DNA of 33,018 nucleotides from an uncultured Faecalibacterium sp. (lineage in GTDB: Bacteria > Bacillota > Clostridia > Oscillospirales > Ruminococcaceae), in contig CAKSXW010000015.1 in assembly GCA_934518555.1 (NCBI GenBank), positions 1-33,018 of the forward strand, read 5' to 3'. The position numbers were made by a program, and so were the translations under genes. A model generated the notes under the pieces. It saw only the letters and a program-made list of their open reading frames with translations. It made no database searches and was not told where the DNA came from. Of this stretch, positions 14,387-21,960 are shown piece by piece (positions within the stretch are counted from its first letter, which is position 1; every line of letters starts with the position of its first letter).

Positions 14387-14400
14387 CGGAAGGTTCCAGG

Positions 14401-15900
14401 TTATTTTACGCTTTCCAGGAAGCGGACAAAGCCGGCACGGCCAGCCTCATCCAGCTTGTACACACCGGCGTCAGCCAGCACCTGTGCAAACACCTGGCCC
14501 ACCTCGTCCTGCAGGATCAGGTGGACGGTGTCGCTGTTTAACTCCGGGTGACGGGCCAGGATGTCCTGGGCCCACTCAGCGTGCTTCTGCAGGCTCTCGG
14601 GGTACTGGTCTGCAGGCAGGCGTGCCACCAGCACGTCAGCCAGGTCGAACAGCTCCTGCTTCAGGCGGCTGGGCAGCACTGCCAGACCCATGACCTCAAT
14701 GAGGCCGATGTTCTCTTTTTTGATGTGATGCAGCTTGGCATGGGGGTGGTACACGCCCAGAGGATGCTCCGGGGTGGTGATGTTGTTCCGCAGCACCAGG
14801 TCCAACTGGTACTTGCCGTCACGCATCCGGGCAATGGGGGTAATGGTGTTGTGGGGCTCGCCGTCAGTTTCTGCAAAAATAAAGCAGCTCTCGTCGGTGT
14901 AGCTGCGCCATGCAGCCAGGATCTTGTCGGCCAGCTCCACCAGACGCTGGTCATCGTCGCAGGTCAGACGGATGCAGCTCATAGGCCAGTGGACAATGCC
15001 AGCCTCCACGTCCTCAAAACCGGGGAACACCCAGGTCTTTTCCATGGGAGCCTTGGCCATGGCAAACTCGTAGTGGCCACCCTGGAAGTGGTCGTGGCTC
15101 AGGATGCTGCCGCCTACGATAGGCAGATCGGCGTTGCTGCCCACAAAGTAGTGGGGGAACAGGCCCACAAAGTCCAGCAGCTTGCGGAAGGTGGCCCGCT
15201 CGATCTTCATGGGGGTGTGCTGGCTGTTGAACACGATGCAGTGCTCGTTGTAGTACACATAGGGGCTGTACTGCAGGTTCCAGGGGCTGTCGTTGATGGT
15301 CAGGGGAATGATCCGGTGGTTCTCCCGGGCCGGATGATTCATGCGGCCGGCATAGCCCTCATTCTCCACGCACAGCTGGCACTTGGGGTAGGCACTCTGG
15401 GGGGCCAGTTTAGCGGCAGCAATGGCTTTGGGGTCCTTTTCCGGCTTGGACAGATTGATGGTAATGTCCAGATCACCGTAAGGCGTCTTGGTCACCCACT
15501 TCAGGTCACGCTTGATGCGGTAGCGGCGGATATAGTCGGTGTCCTGGCTGAACTGGTAGAACCAGTCCGTGGCGGCCTGAGGGCCCTCGTTCTCGTACCG
15601 CTCCTCAAAGTTGGCACGGACGATGCTGGGACGAGGGGTCAGCACGCCCATGAGCTTGGTGTCAAACAGGTCCCGGGCAGTGGAGTTGTCGTCGCACACG
15701 CCCCGGGCCACAGCGTCATCCACCAGGGCCTTCAGGATGCTTTCCAGGTCGGTGTAGCACACCTCCCCCTCGGGGGCGGTAAAGTCGTCCAGACCCATGG
15801 TCATAAGCAGTTGGTTGCGGATATAGATCTCGTCATCAGGCAGGATCAGACCGGTATCCAGCCCGTAGTTCACGAGCTGCTGAATGGCAGTAGAGATCAC
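14401..15900 (-). CDS. galT: Galactose-1-phosphate uridylyltransferase, type 2
   Basis: GalT of the Leloir pathway exchanges UMP between UDP-glucose and galactose-1-phosphate. At 499 residues this is the long class found in Bacillota, not the 350-residue enterobacterial form. PKCQLC (172-177) could bind a metal. The SHDHFQGG motif (268-275, His269 and His271) is the counterpart of the active-site histidine motif. The start codon is GTG: an AAGGAGG site lies 9 bases upstream, and the codon overlaps the galK stop by 4 bases (GTGA), so translation is coupled to galK. There is no galE or galM nearby. Confidence 0.95.
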   Translation of the reverse strand: MISTAIQQLVNYGLDTGLILPDDEIYIRNQLLMTMGLDDFTAPEGEVCYTDLESILKALVDDAVARGVCDDNSTARDLFDTKLMGVLTPRPSIVRANFEERYENEGPQAATDWFYQFSQDTDYIRRYRIKRDLKWVTKTPYGDLDITINLSKPEKDPKAIAAAKLAPQSAYPKCQLCVENEGYAGRMNHPARENHRIIPLTINDSPWNLQYSPYVYYNEHCIVFNSQHTPMKIERATFRKLLDFVGLFPHYFVGSNADLPIVGGSILSHDHFQGGHYEFAMAKAPMEKTWVFPGFEDVEAGIVHWPMSCIRLTCDDDQRLVELADKILAAWRSYTDESCFIFAETDGEPHNTITPIARMRDGKYQLDLVLRNNITTPEHPLGVYHPHAKLHHIKKENIGLIEVMGLAVLPSRLKQELFDLADVLVARLPADQYPESLQKHAEWAQDILARHPELNSDTVHLILQDEVGQVFAQVLADAGVYKLDEAGRAGFVRFLESVK

Positions 15901-17183
15901 AGCACTGCGCCTCCTTCCGGGCGAATGTTCAGCACATGGCAGCGGCCCTCACCCAGGATGGCTTCCATGTTCTTTTTGAACTCAGCCAGCAGTTCCACCG
16001 GCACAAAGGCCTGGACGGTACCGGCAAAGCCGCCGCCGTGGACACGCACAGCACCCTTGCCGCCCAGGTAATGCTTGGCAGCGGCGATGGTCAGGGCCAC
16101 CTCCTGGTGCTCCTTGTATCCGGCAGGGATCACGTTCTGCAGGTATTCCCAGCTGCTGTCACCAGACTCGGTGACCAGCTGCAAAAAGGCACTGAAGTTG
16201 TTCTCACGCAGGGCAGCCACCTGCTGGGGCACCCGGTCATTGTCGGCGTAGAAGTGGAAGGCCCGCAGCACAGCACGGTCGCCGCACTGACGGCGGCATT
16301 CGGGGATGTGAGCCAGGAAGGTCTCGAAGGGCACCTCCCGGAGCACCTCGCCGCCGCACACAGCAGCCACGGCACGGCAGTCTGCCGGGATGGCAGCATA
16401 CTCGTCGGTCAGGTCGGCGTGGTCGGCACCGGAATCCAGAATGCACAGGGCCAGGCCTGCCTGGGAGAAGTCCACCTGCACCGGCTCCACATCGGGGTGA
16501 TCTTTGTCGGCAAAGTCGATGGTGATGATATTGCCCACGCTGGAAGCCATCTGGTCCATCAGACCGCAGGGCTTGCCAAAGTAGACGTTCTCGGCCCACT
16601 GGCCGATCTGGGCAATGGCGATGGGGGAGACCTTTTCGGTCATAAAGCAGTCGTTGAGGATCACACCCACCAGCACCTCAAAGGCGGCAGAGGAAGAAAC
16701 GCCGCTGCCCTTGGGCACGTTAGAGGAGATGTACACGTCCAGGCCGGACAGCTTTGCGCCACGCTGACGGAAGGCTTCGCACTCGCCCCGCAGCAGGGAG
16801 GCGGTGGTATTTTCTTCTTCCTTCCGGGGGGCCAGATCTGCCAGGTCGATGACGCACAGGTCATAGCCCTCGCTCTGGACCCGCAGCTGGTTCAGGCTGT
16901 TGGGGGCGGCAGCGGCGATCATATCAATGTTCACGCTGCCGGCCAGCACACGGCCATGCTGGTGGTCGGTATGGTTGCCGCCAATCTCGGTGCGGCCGGG
17001 GGCACTGTACAGGCCGGCCTCAGCATGGGGGCCGAAGGTGGTATCCAGGCCGTTCAGCACAGCCTCATAACGAGCGGCCTGGGCAGGGGTCTGCTCCGGG
17101 GCGCAGCAGTACAGCGAAGCCAGCCGGGCGGCATGGGTGCCGTCGGCCAGCTCCTGCTTCCAGACAGAAATAGATTTCATCAT
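15897..17183 (-). CDS. galK: Galactokinase
   Basis: This 428-residue GHMP-superfamily kinase phosphorylates galactose at C1. The galactokinase signature is recognisable but divergent: GRTEIGGNHTDHQHG at 63-77, where many enzymes have GRVNLIGEHTDY. The ATP-binding motif is PKGSGVSSSAA (157-167), and GGGFAGTVQAF near the C-terminus is the third GHMP motif. Length is at the upper end for the family, with an N-terminal extension of about 30-40 residues. Two tandem ATGs are possible (17183, 17180) after a GAGGAGG site. It is first in the galK-galT pair, after a long AT-rich upstream region with palindromes. Confidence 0.93.
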   Translation of the reverse strand: MMKSISVWKQELADGTHAARLASLYCCAPEQTPAQAARYEAVLNGLDTTFGPHAEAGLYSAPGRTEIGGNHTDHQHGRVLAGSVNIDMIAAAAPNSLNQLRVQSEGYDLCVIDLADLAPRKEEENTTASLLRGECEAFRQRGAKLSGLDVYISSNVPKGSGVSSSAAFEVLVGVILNDCFMTEKVSPIAIAQIGQWAENVYFGKPCGLMDQMASSVGNIITIDFADKDHPDVEPVQVDFSQAGLALCILDSGADHADLTDEYAAIPADCRAVAAVCGGEVLREVPFETFLAHIPECRRQCGDRAVLRAFHFYADNDRVPQQVAALRENNFSAFLQLVTESGDSSWEYLQNVIPAGYKEHQEVALTIAAAKHYLGGKGAVRVHGGGFAGTVQAFVPVELLAEFKKNMEAILGEGRCHVLNIRPEGGAVL

Positions 17184-17475
17184 TGGGGTTATCCTCCTCT
17201 TGTGGTGATCACGGGATGATAAAGGGCCGCCGCTGTGCCACGGCAGGCCTGTCTGATTCTATGATAGTAAATCTGCAGAGAAAAAACCATGTGTTATTGT
17301 TGCATCTGAATGAAAAGTTGCAAAAATGTCAAAGATGCACCCTTCTGCAGAAGATTGCATATAAAATAAAAATAAGTTGAAATCAGAAAAACGATTGTAA
17401 AATATCACCAGGAATCCTTGAGAAATGCCCGGGAGAGCCGGAGGCGTAAAAAATGGAGATTTGCGCTTTAGGGCA
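17184..17475 (-). promoter_or_regulatory. galK upstream regulatory region with palindromes
   Basis: This non-coding stretch is AT-rich, unlike its surroundings, and precedes galK. It holds CTTCTGCAGAAG, a perfect 12-bp palindrome (17342-17353), and a second TCTGCAGA palindrome (17272-17279), with centres 72 bases apart. An inverted repeat TGCATCT (17301-17307) / AGATGCA (17333-17339) lies between them. On the minus strand a perfect TTGACA (17332-17327) and a TATCAT (17266-17261) are candidate promoter parts, but they do not form one well-spaced pair, so I do not fix a promoter. A sugar-responsive regulator binding here is an inference. No protein gene is credible in this interval. Confidence 0.5.
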
Positions 17476-17514
17476 AAAAGAAAACCGGAACAGGCACAGA
17501 AAAGCCTGTTCCGG
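17476..17514 (-). terminator. Terminator of the XpaC-family gene
   Basis: An 11-bp perfect stem (CCGGAACAGGC 17485-17495, GCCTGTTCCGG 17504-17514) with an 8-base loop is followed on the minus strand by TTTTCTTTTT. It lies 11 bases after the gene. Confidence 0.9.
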
Positions 17515-17524
17515 CGTGGAAACT

Positions 17525-18658
17525 TTAGTGGGAAAAGCTGCTGCCAGTCAGTCCGTCCAGGTTCAGCATCCCCTCCAGGGCAGCGATATCAGCACTCACA
17601 TCCAGGGCGTCGGCCTGGAACAGCTTGTCCAGCTGGTTCTCAAAGGCGGTCACCAACAGGTCCATGCTGCCCTCAATGCTCTGTTTGGCCTCGGTGATGT
17701 TGGCCCCCTCCACCTGCTGGGCCGACAGGCTGGCGTAGGTATTCAGCAGCCGCAGGGCCGTAGGCAGGTAGTAATCCATAAATTTACGCAGCTGGGCTTT
17801 TTTGTCCGGGTCTTTTTCTGCCAGGGCAAAGATGCGTCCGCTGATATTCTCCAGCCGGGTGATCTTCTGGCTCATCACCGGGTCCGGGATGGCATCGTTT
17901 ACCGCTCGCAGCTGGCGCAGCAGGGCAGAGTATTCATCCTCCGGGGCGGCACTGGGCTGGGGAGCCGGGTCCGCCTGTGGCTTGGGCGGCTGGGGAGCAG
18001 CACCCCGGACCACCAGGGTGCCGGTGCGGTTGTCGAGGTAGGCATCCGCCCCAAAGTAGCCGTGGTCGATGGCTCTTTTTACGGCGGCCTGGCCCTGGGC
18101 AGCGTCTACCCCGGCGGCAGCAAACAGCTCCTCCAAGGGGATGTTGTCCCGGTCCCCTACGATGCGGTCCAGCTGCTTTTCCAGCTTCCGGGTGCGGTCC
18201 ATCCGCAGCCCGGTAAACAGAGCACCGCCGCCGCCGACCATTTGGGCCAGGCCCACCAGCAGCTGACTCCATTCCCTATAGTAAGCCCACATGTCCACAA
18301 AGTCGGTTATCTTGCCAAAGCCACTCAGCAGAAAGATCACGCCAAACAAGGTACACAAAAAGGTAAGGAGCTTGTGCCGCTCCTTGGAGTCCCGCTGTTC
18401 CTTGGTGGGGGTGTCGTGGCCGTAGATGTACTCAGGGTCCGGCTGGACGGATGCAGCAGTCTCCGGGTGGGTATCCTGGGTGCGGAAATCGGTGCTGTAG
18501 GGTGCGTTGGCATTGGCAGCGGCCTGTTCCTCCTTTTGTACCTTTTGGTCGATACCCTTCAGGATGAACAGCAGCACCCCCAACGGCCCGGACATTGCCA
18601 TGACGATAAAGATAGCAATCGTGGGGATTTTTGCAAAATAATGCTTTTTTGGTTCCAT
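17525..18658 (-). CDS. XpaC-like (5-bromo-4-chloroindolyl phosphate hydrolysis family) membrane protein
   Basis: The 377-residue protein has an N-terminal membrane helix (about 12-33), a polar segment of about 60 residues, then one or two further hydrophobic segments (about 96-114 and 130-150). A middle region contains a RAIDHGYFGADAYLDNRTGTLVV stretch (split around residues 200-222), then a Pro/Ala-rich linker and a helical C-terminal domain. The C-terminal part, with KFMDYYLPTALRLLNTY and a following helical repeat, resembles the XpaC family, whose real function is unknown. In many Bacillota xpaC is next to telA; here it stands alone between galK and htpG. The start has a GAGAGGA site 10 bases upstream. 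A single-gene unit with its own promoter and terminator. Confidence 0.65.
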   Translation of the reverse strand: MEPKKHYFAKIPTIAIFIVMAMSGPLGVLLFILKGIDQKVQKEEQAAANANAPYSTDFRTQDTHPETAASVQPDPEYIYGHDTPTKEQRDSKERHKLLTFLCTLFGVIFLLSGFGKITDFVDMWAYYREWSQLLVGLAQMVGGGGALFTGLRMDRTRKLEKQLDRIVGDRDNIPLEELFAAAGVDAAQGQAAVKRAIDHGYFGADAYLDNRTGTLVVRGAAPQPPKPQADPAPQPSAAPEDEYSALLRQLRAVNDAIPDPVMSQKITRLENISGRIFALAEKDPDKKAQLRKFMDYYLPTALRLLNTYASLSAQQVEGANITEAKQSIEGSMDLLVTAFENQLDKLFQADALDVSADIAALEGMLNLDGLTGSSFSH

Positions 18659-18680
18659 GAAACAGAATTCCTCTCACAGA

Positions 18681-18734
18681 AAGATAAAAATAACAGACCG
18701 TGTTCCACTCTATTATAGCGGAGCACGGTCTGTT
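18681..18734 (-). terminator. Terminator of htpG
   Basis: On the minus strand AACAGACCGTG (18734-18724) pairs with CACGGTCTGTT (18702-18692), followed by a T-rich tail. The loop contains the -10 of the next gene. Confidence 0.85.
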
Positions 18735-18740
18735 TGTTAA
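18712..18740 (-). promoter_or_regulatory. Promoter of the XpaC-family gene, nested in the htpG terminator
   Basis: On the minus strand TTAACA (18740-18735) and a perfect TATAAT (18717-18712) are exactly 17 bases apart. The spacer is the left arm of the terminator stem and the -10 lies in its loop. Confidence 0.75.
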
Positions 18741-18780
18741 GGGGTATTTCAGTGCAGCAGGCTGCCTGCTGTAGAGAATG

Positions 18781-20709
18781 TTACTTCATCAGGCTGCAAA
18801 CGGCCTCGGCGTAGGCGGTGGGGTCATCCACCGGCAGGCCCTCAATGAGCTGTGCCTGTGCGTACAGCAGAGCACTGTACTTGTTCACCTTGTCGGTGTC
18901 GCCAGCCTCCTGGGCGGCCTTCAGCACGGCGAACACCGGGTGGCTGGCGTTCAGCTCCAGCACCTTATCGCTCTTTACGCTCTCGCTGCCGGGCTGCTTG
19001 GACAGTACCTTTTCCATCTCCAGAGACAGGGGACCGTCAGCACTGAGGCAAACGGGGTGATCCTTCAGCCGGGTGGAGACCTTGACTTCCTTTACCTTGC
19101 CGTTCAGGGCGTCCTTCATAGCATCGAACAGAGCCTTGTTCTCGGCGGTAGCATCCTCAGCGGCCTTCTTTTCCTCCTCGGACTCCAGGCCCAGGTCACC
19201 GCTGTTGACGTTCTTGAACTCCACGGTGCCATCCTTGCCCTCGGCGTCCTTACGGGGGTAGCTGCGGAGGATCTGCAGGCAGAACTCATCCACGTCCTCG
19301 GTGAGCAGCAGCAGGTCATAGCCCTTGTCCAGCACCAGCTCGGCAGCAGGCAGCTTGGCCAGGCGGTCGGTGGAGTCACCGGCAGCAAAGTAGATGTACT
19401 TCTGCTCAGCAGGCATCTTGTCAACGTACTCCTGCAGGGTCACCATCTTCTGCTCCTTGGCGGACCAGAACAGCAGCAGGTCCCGCAGCAGCTCGGCGTG
19501 CATCCCGTAATCAGAGTAGGCACCAAACTTGATCTGACGGCCGAACTCCTTCCAGAACTCCTCGTACTTTGCACGGTCATTGTTCAGCATGGCGTGGAGC
19601 TCGTTCTTGATCTTCTTTTCCAGGGCGTTGTGGATCAGCTTCAGCTGGCTGTCCTTCTGCAGCATCTCACGGCTGATGTTCAGGCTCAGGTCCTGGCTGT
19701 CCACGATGCCCTTTACAAAGCTGAAGTAATCCGGCAGCAGGTCGGCGCACTTTTCCATGATCAGCACGCCGGAGGCGTACAGGGCTAGGCCCTTCTCGTA
19801 GTCCTTGGTGTAGAAGTCGTAGGGGCGGTGGCTGGGCACAAACAGCAGGGCGTTGTAGTTGGCAGTGCCCTCGGTGCGGCTCACGATGACCCGGGCAGGG
19901 TCTGCATAGTCGTTGAACTTATCCTTGTAGAAGGTGTTGTACTCCTCATCGGTCACTTCGCTCTTCTGCTTTTTCCAGATGGGGATCATGCTGTTCAGGG
20001 TCTCCAGCTCGGTGTAGGTCTCCCACTCGGGCTTGTAGTCCTCGGGCTTGGGGTCCGGTTCCGGCTTCTGGCGGCTCTTTTCGCGCTCCATCTGGATGGG
20101 ATAGCGCACATAGTCGCTGTATTTCTTCACGATGGCCACGATGCCGTACTCATCCAGGAAGTTGTCGTAGTGGTCGGTTTCGGTGTCGGGCTTGATGTGC
20201 AGGATGATCTGGGTGCCGGGGGTGGCCTTTTCTGCCGGGGTCATCTCGTAGCCGTCCACGCCGGAGGACTCCCACTGCCAGGCCTCGTCAGAGCCATAGG
20301 CCTTGGAAATGACGGTGACCTTGTCTGCCACCATGAAGGAGGAGTAGAAACCCACACCAAACTGACCGATGATGTCGATGTTCTCGTCCTTGTTGTCCTT
20401 CTTGAAGTCCAGGGAGCCGGAGTGGGCAATGGTGCCCAGGTTCTCCTCCAGCTCGGCCTTGGTCATGCCGATGCCGTTATCCTCCACCGTCAGGATGCGG
20501 TTTTCCTTATCCCGGGTGATGAGGATGCGGAAATCGCCCTTGTTCATGCCCACAGCAGGGTCGGTCAGGCTCTTATAGTACAGCTTGTCGATGGCGTCCG
20601 AAGCGTTGGAGATCAGCTCCCGGAGAAAGATCTCCTTGTTGGTGTAGATGGAGTTGATCATCATGTCCATCAGTTTTTTGCTCTCTGCCTGAAATTCTTT
20701 CTTGGCCAT
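18781..20709 (-). CDS. htpG: HSP90-family molecular chaperone HtpG
   Basis: The 642-residue protein is a full-length bacterial HSP90, an ATP-driven chaperone dimer in the cytoplasm. The GHKL ATPase motifs are visible: ELISNASDAIDKL near residue 30-42, EDNGIGMT, and GQFGVGFYSSFMVAD. The middle-domain NISREMLQ motif with its ATP-contacting Arg is also present. Length fits the family (610-650). The ATG has an AAGAGG site. Upstream there is a good promoter with a perfect CIRCE element, so HrcA control of heat induction is strongly suggested. Its terminator doubles as a promoter region for the next gene. Confidence 0.97.
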   Translation of the reverse strand: MAKKEFQAESKKLMDMMINSIYTNKEIFLRELISNASDAIDKLYYKSLTDPAVGMNKGDFRILITRDKENRILTVEDNGIGMTKAELEENLGTIAHSGSLDFKKDNKDENIDIIGQFGVGFYSSFMVADKVTVISKAYGSDEAWQWESSGVDGYEMTPAEKATPGTQIILHIKPDTETDHYDNFLDEYGIVAIVKKYSDYVRYPIQMEREKSRQKPEPDPKPEDYKPEWETYTELETLNSMIPIWKKQKSEVTDEEYNTFYKDKFNDYADPARVIVSRTEGTANYNALLFVPSHRPYDFYTKDYEKGLALYASGVLIMEKCADLLPDYFSFVKGIVDSQDLSLNISREMLQKDSQLKLIHNALEKKIKNELHAMLNNDRAKYEEFWKEFGRQIKFGAYSDYGMHAELLRDLLLFWSAKEQKMVTLQEYVDKMPAEQKYIYFAAGDSTDRLAKLPAAELVLDKGYDLLLLTEDVDEFCLQILRSYPRKDAEGKDGTVEFKNVNSGDLGLESEEEKKAAEDATAENKALFDAMKDALNGKVKEVKVSTRLKDHPVCLSADGPLSLEMEKVLSKQPGSESVKSDKVLELNASHPVFAVLKAAQEAGDTDKVNKYSALLYAQAQLIEGLPVDDPTAYAEAVCSLMK

Positions 20710-20764
20710 AGTACAAAACCTCTTTATTCTTTGGATTCAGTGCCAGGGACTCCTTATGGAGCTC

Positions 20765-20791
20765 TTAGCACTCAGAACTTTCGAGTGCTAA
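20765..20791. promoter_or_regulatory. CIRCE operator (HrcA binding site)
   Basis: TTAGCACTC (20765-20773), 9 bases, GAGTGCTAA (20783-20791): a perfect match to the CIRCE consensus inverted repeat. It overlaps the htpG -10 by two bases and lies just downstream, the usual place for repression by HrcA. Confidence 0.95.
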
Positions 20792-20818
20792 TATACACCG
20801 TCTGGGGGCGAAAATCAA
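20790..20818 (-). promoter_or_regulatory. htpG promoter
   Basis: On the minus strand TTGATT (20818-20813) and TATATT (20795-20790) are 17 bases apart and run straight into CIRCE. The leader to the start codon is about 75 bases. Confidence 0.85.
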
Positions 20819-20822
20819 GGGC

Positions 20823-20851
20823 TTTCATAAAAAGTTTAAAAATGCTATAAT
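20823..20851 (+). promoter_or_regulatory. Promoter of the C_GCAxxG_C_C gene
   Basis: A perfect TATAAT (20846-20851) preceded by TGC gives an extended -10; the -35 TTTCAT (20823-20828, spacer 17) is weak. Its -35 is only 4 bases from the htpG -35, back to back. Confidence 0.65.
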
Positions 20852-20885
20852 AAACCCCGAACGACATCCAAAGGAAGTGGAACAG

Positions 20886-21386
20886 ATGGCAAACCAGGGC
20901 GATGCAGCCTACGCCTATTTTCTAAAAGGATACAATTGCAGCCAGAGCGTGACAGCGGCCTTTGCCCCACAGCTGGGGCTGCCGGAGGAGCTGCTGCTGC
21001 GGATGAGCTCCGGCTTCGGCGCCGGCATTGGCCGGATGCGAGAGGTGTGCGGAGCCTTTTGCGGCGTGGTCACGGTGCTGAGCCTGGTCTACGCCGACCC
21101 GGCGGACCCCCAGGACAAATCCCGGATGTATGCCCTGGTGCAGGAGGCGGCCCAGATGTACCGCAGCCGCAACGGCGGCGATAGCATTATCTGCCGGGAG
21201 CTGCTGGCCCGGGCCGGGGCGGCCCCCACCGAGGGCACAGTGGCCCAGGACCGCACGGCGGAGTATTACCGCAAACGGCCCTGCCCGGAGCTGTGCCGCC
21301 TGTGCGCCGATCTGTGCGCCGAGGTCATTGCAGCCCACCCGGAGGGCCGCCACGGCACCTACCGGGAGGAAAAGGACCGGATTTGA
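20886..21386 (+). CDS. C_GCAxxG_C_C family cysteine-rich protein, probable redox role
   Basis: The 166-residue protein matches the C_GCAxxG_C_C family. It has GYNCSQSV near the N-terminus (Cys18), the core SSGFGAGIGRMREVCGAFCG (41-60, Cys55 and Cys59), a CRELL segment (Cys103), and a C-terminal cluster (Cys133, 137, 140, 144). The function of the family is not established; a redox or metal-linked role is inferred from the cysteines. The C-terminal cluster, two close Cys pairs, could bind a metal. GTG 20877 is in frame but sits on the ribosome site; ATG 20886 is 9 bases after AGGAA and is preferred. It is divergent from htpG with back-to-back promoters, so it may share stress control. Confidence 0.85.
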   Translation: MANQGDAAYAYFLKGYNCSQSVTAAFAPQLGLPEELLLRMSSGFGAGIGRMREVCGAFCGVVTVLSLVYADPADPQDKSRMYALVQEAAQMYRSRNGGDSIICRELLARAGAAPTEGTVAQDRTAEYYRKRPCPELCRLCADLCAEVIAAHPEGRHGTYREEKDRI

Positions 21387-21417
21387 ACGTTCCTACAAAA
21401 AATTCACAATTAAACCG

Positions 21418-21446
21418 TTGACCTGCACAAAGATTTGAAGTATACT
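21418..21446 (+). promoter_or_regulatory. Promoter of the 146-aa gene and the HD gene
   Basis: TTGACC (21418-21423) and TATACT (21441-21446) are separated by 17 bases. The -10 ends 34 bases before the start codon. Confidence 0.75.
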
Positions 21447-21480
21447 GGTCGGCGGAAACAAAGAAAGAAGGAAGAACCCC

Positions 21481-21921
21481 ATGGTTATGGACCCTACACT
21501 GCCCCGTATCAAAGTACGTGACCTGCTGATGCAGGCCTTTCTCACCGGCTGGGAACGCTCCGATAAAGCCACCTCCCAGGATGAGTACCTCCAGAGCTCC
21601 ATCCAGGTCATCGAGGTGCTCCAGGTAGAGCCTGAGAGCCTCTATGCAGAGGAGGGCCTGGGCCTGCCGGACGGCGAAGAAGTGGACCATCTGGATGATC
21701 TGCTGCGGGCCGACGGCGTGTGGCTGTACTATGGGGTGGAAGCCGAAAACTTCTTCCTGATCCAGTGGTACCCGGACCAGGCCGCTGCCAACGCCAAACT
21801 GCAGCAGCTGGAACAGCTGGGGGACGGCAAACAGTATCTTGTGGACCTAAGCCTCCAGCGTGCCAACCCCTCTGAGGCTGAAAACTTTGGCAACTCCAAC
21901 CCGGTGCAGCTCCGCTCTTGA
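21481..21921 (+). CDS. Unrecognised 146-aa acidic protein
   Basis: I do not recognise this protein. It is soluble, with no signal peptide or membrane helix, and it is acidic in the middle (EEGLGLPDGEEVDHLDDLLRAD split around residues 57-80). It is rich in Gln and Leu, has one aromatic stretch (WLYYGVEAENFFLIQWY, about 81-97), and ends in an Asn-rich tail. It has no cysteine and no obvious catalytic motif. A gene start at 21481 follows AAGGAAG by 6 bases; a second ATG at 21487 is possible. It has its own good promoter, and the HD-domain gene follows after 39 bases, so the two are probably one transcript. A partner or regulator of the HD protein is possible but only a guess. Confidence 0.75.
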   Translation: MVMDPTLPRIKVRDLLMQAFLTGWERSDKATSQDEYLQSSIQVIEVLQVEPESLYAEEGLGLPDGEEVDHLDDLLRADGVWLYYGVEAENFFLIQWYPDQAAANAKLQQLEQLGDGKQYLVDLSLQRANPSEAENFGNSNPVQLRS

Positions 21922-21960
21922 TCTTTAGTGCCGCCTTTGCGGCGAAAGGAACACTCGCTC

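Noticed and set aside
14548..17219. Long plus-strand open frames opposite galT and galK
   Set aside because: They mirror the coding frames of galT and galK, which have clear motifs, ribosome sites and a coupled overlap.
17183..17380. Short open frame on the plus strand upstream of galK
   Set aside because: It overlaps the galK start and regulatory region and has no ribosome site; composition is non-coding.
17380..17405. Catabolite-repression (cre) site near galK
   Set aside because: The sequence around AAAACGATTG lacks the conserved ends of the cre consensus.
18778..20850. Plus-strand open frames opposite htpG
   Set aside because: htpG has the full HSP90 motifs and regulatory signals; the antisense translations are Leu/Val/Gln/Gly-rich with no domain.
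21930..21943. Terminator between the 146-aa gene and the HD gene
   Set aside because: A 5-bp stem with no T-tract; it is followed at once by a ribosome site, so the two genes are more likely joined.
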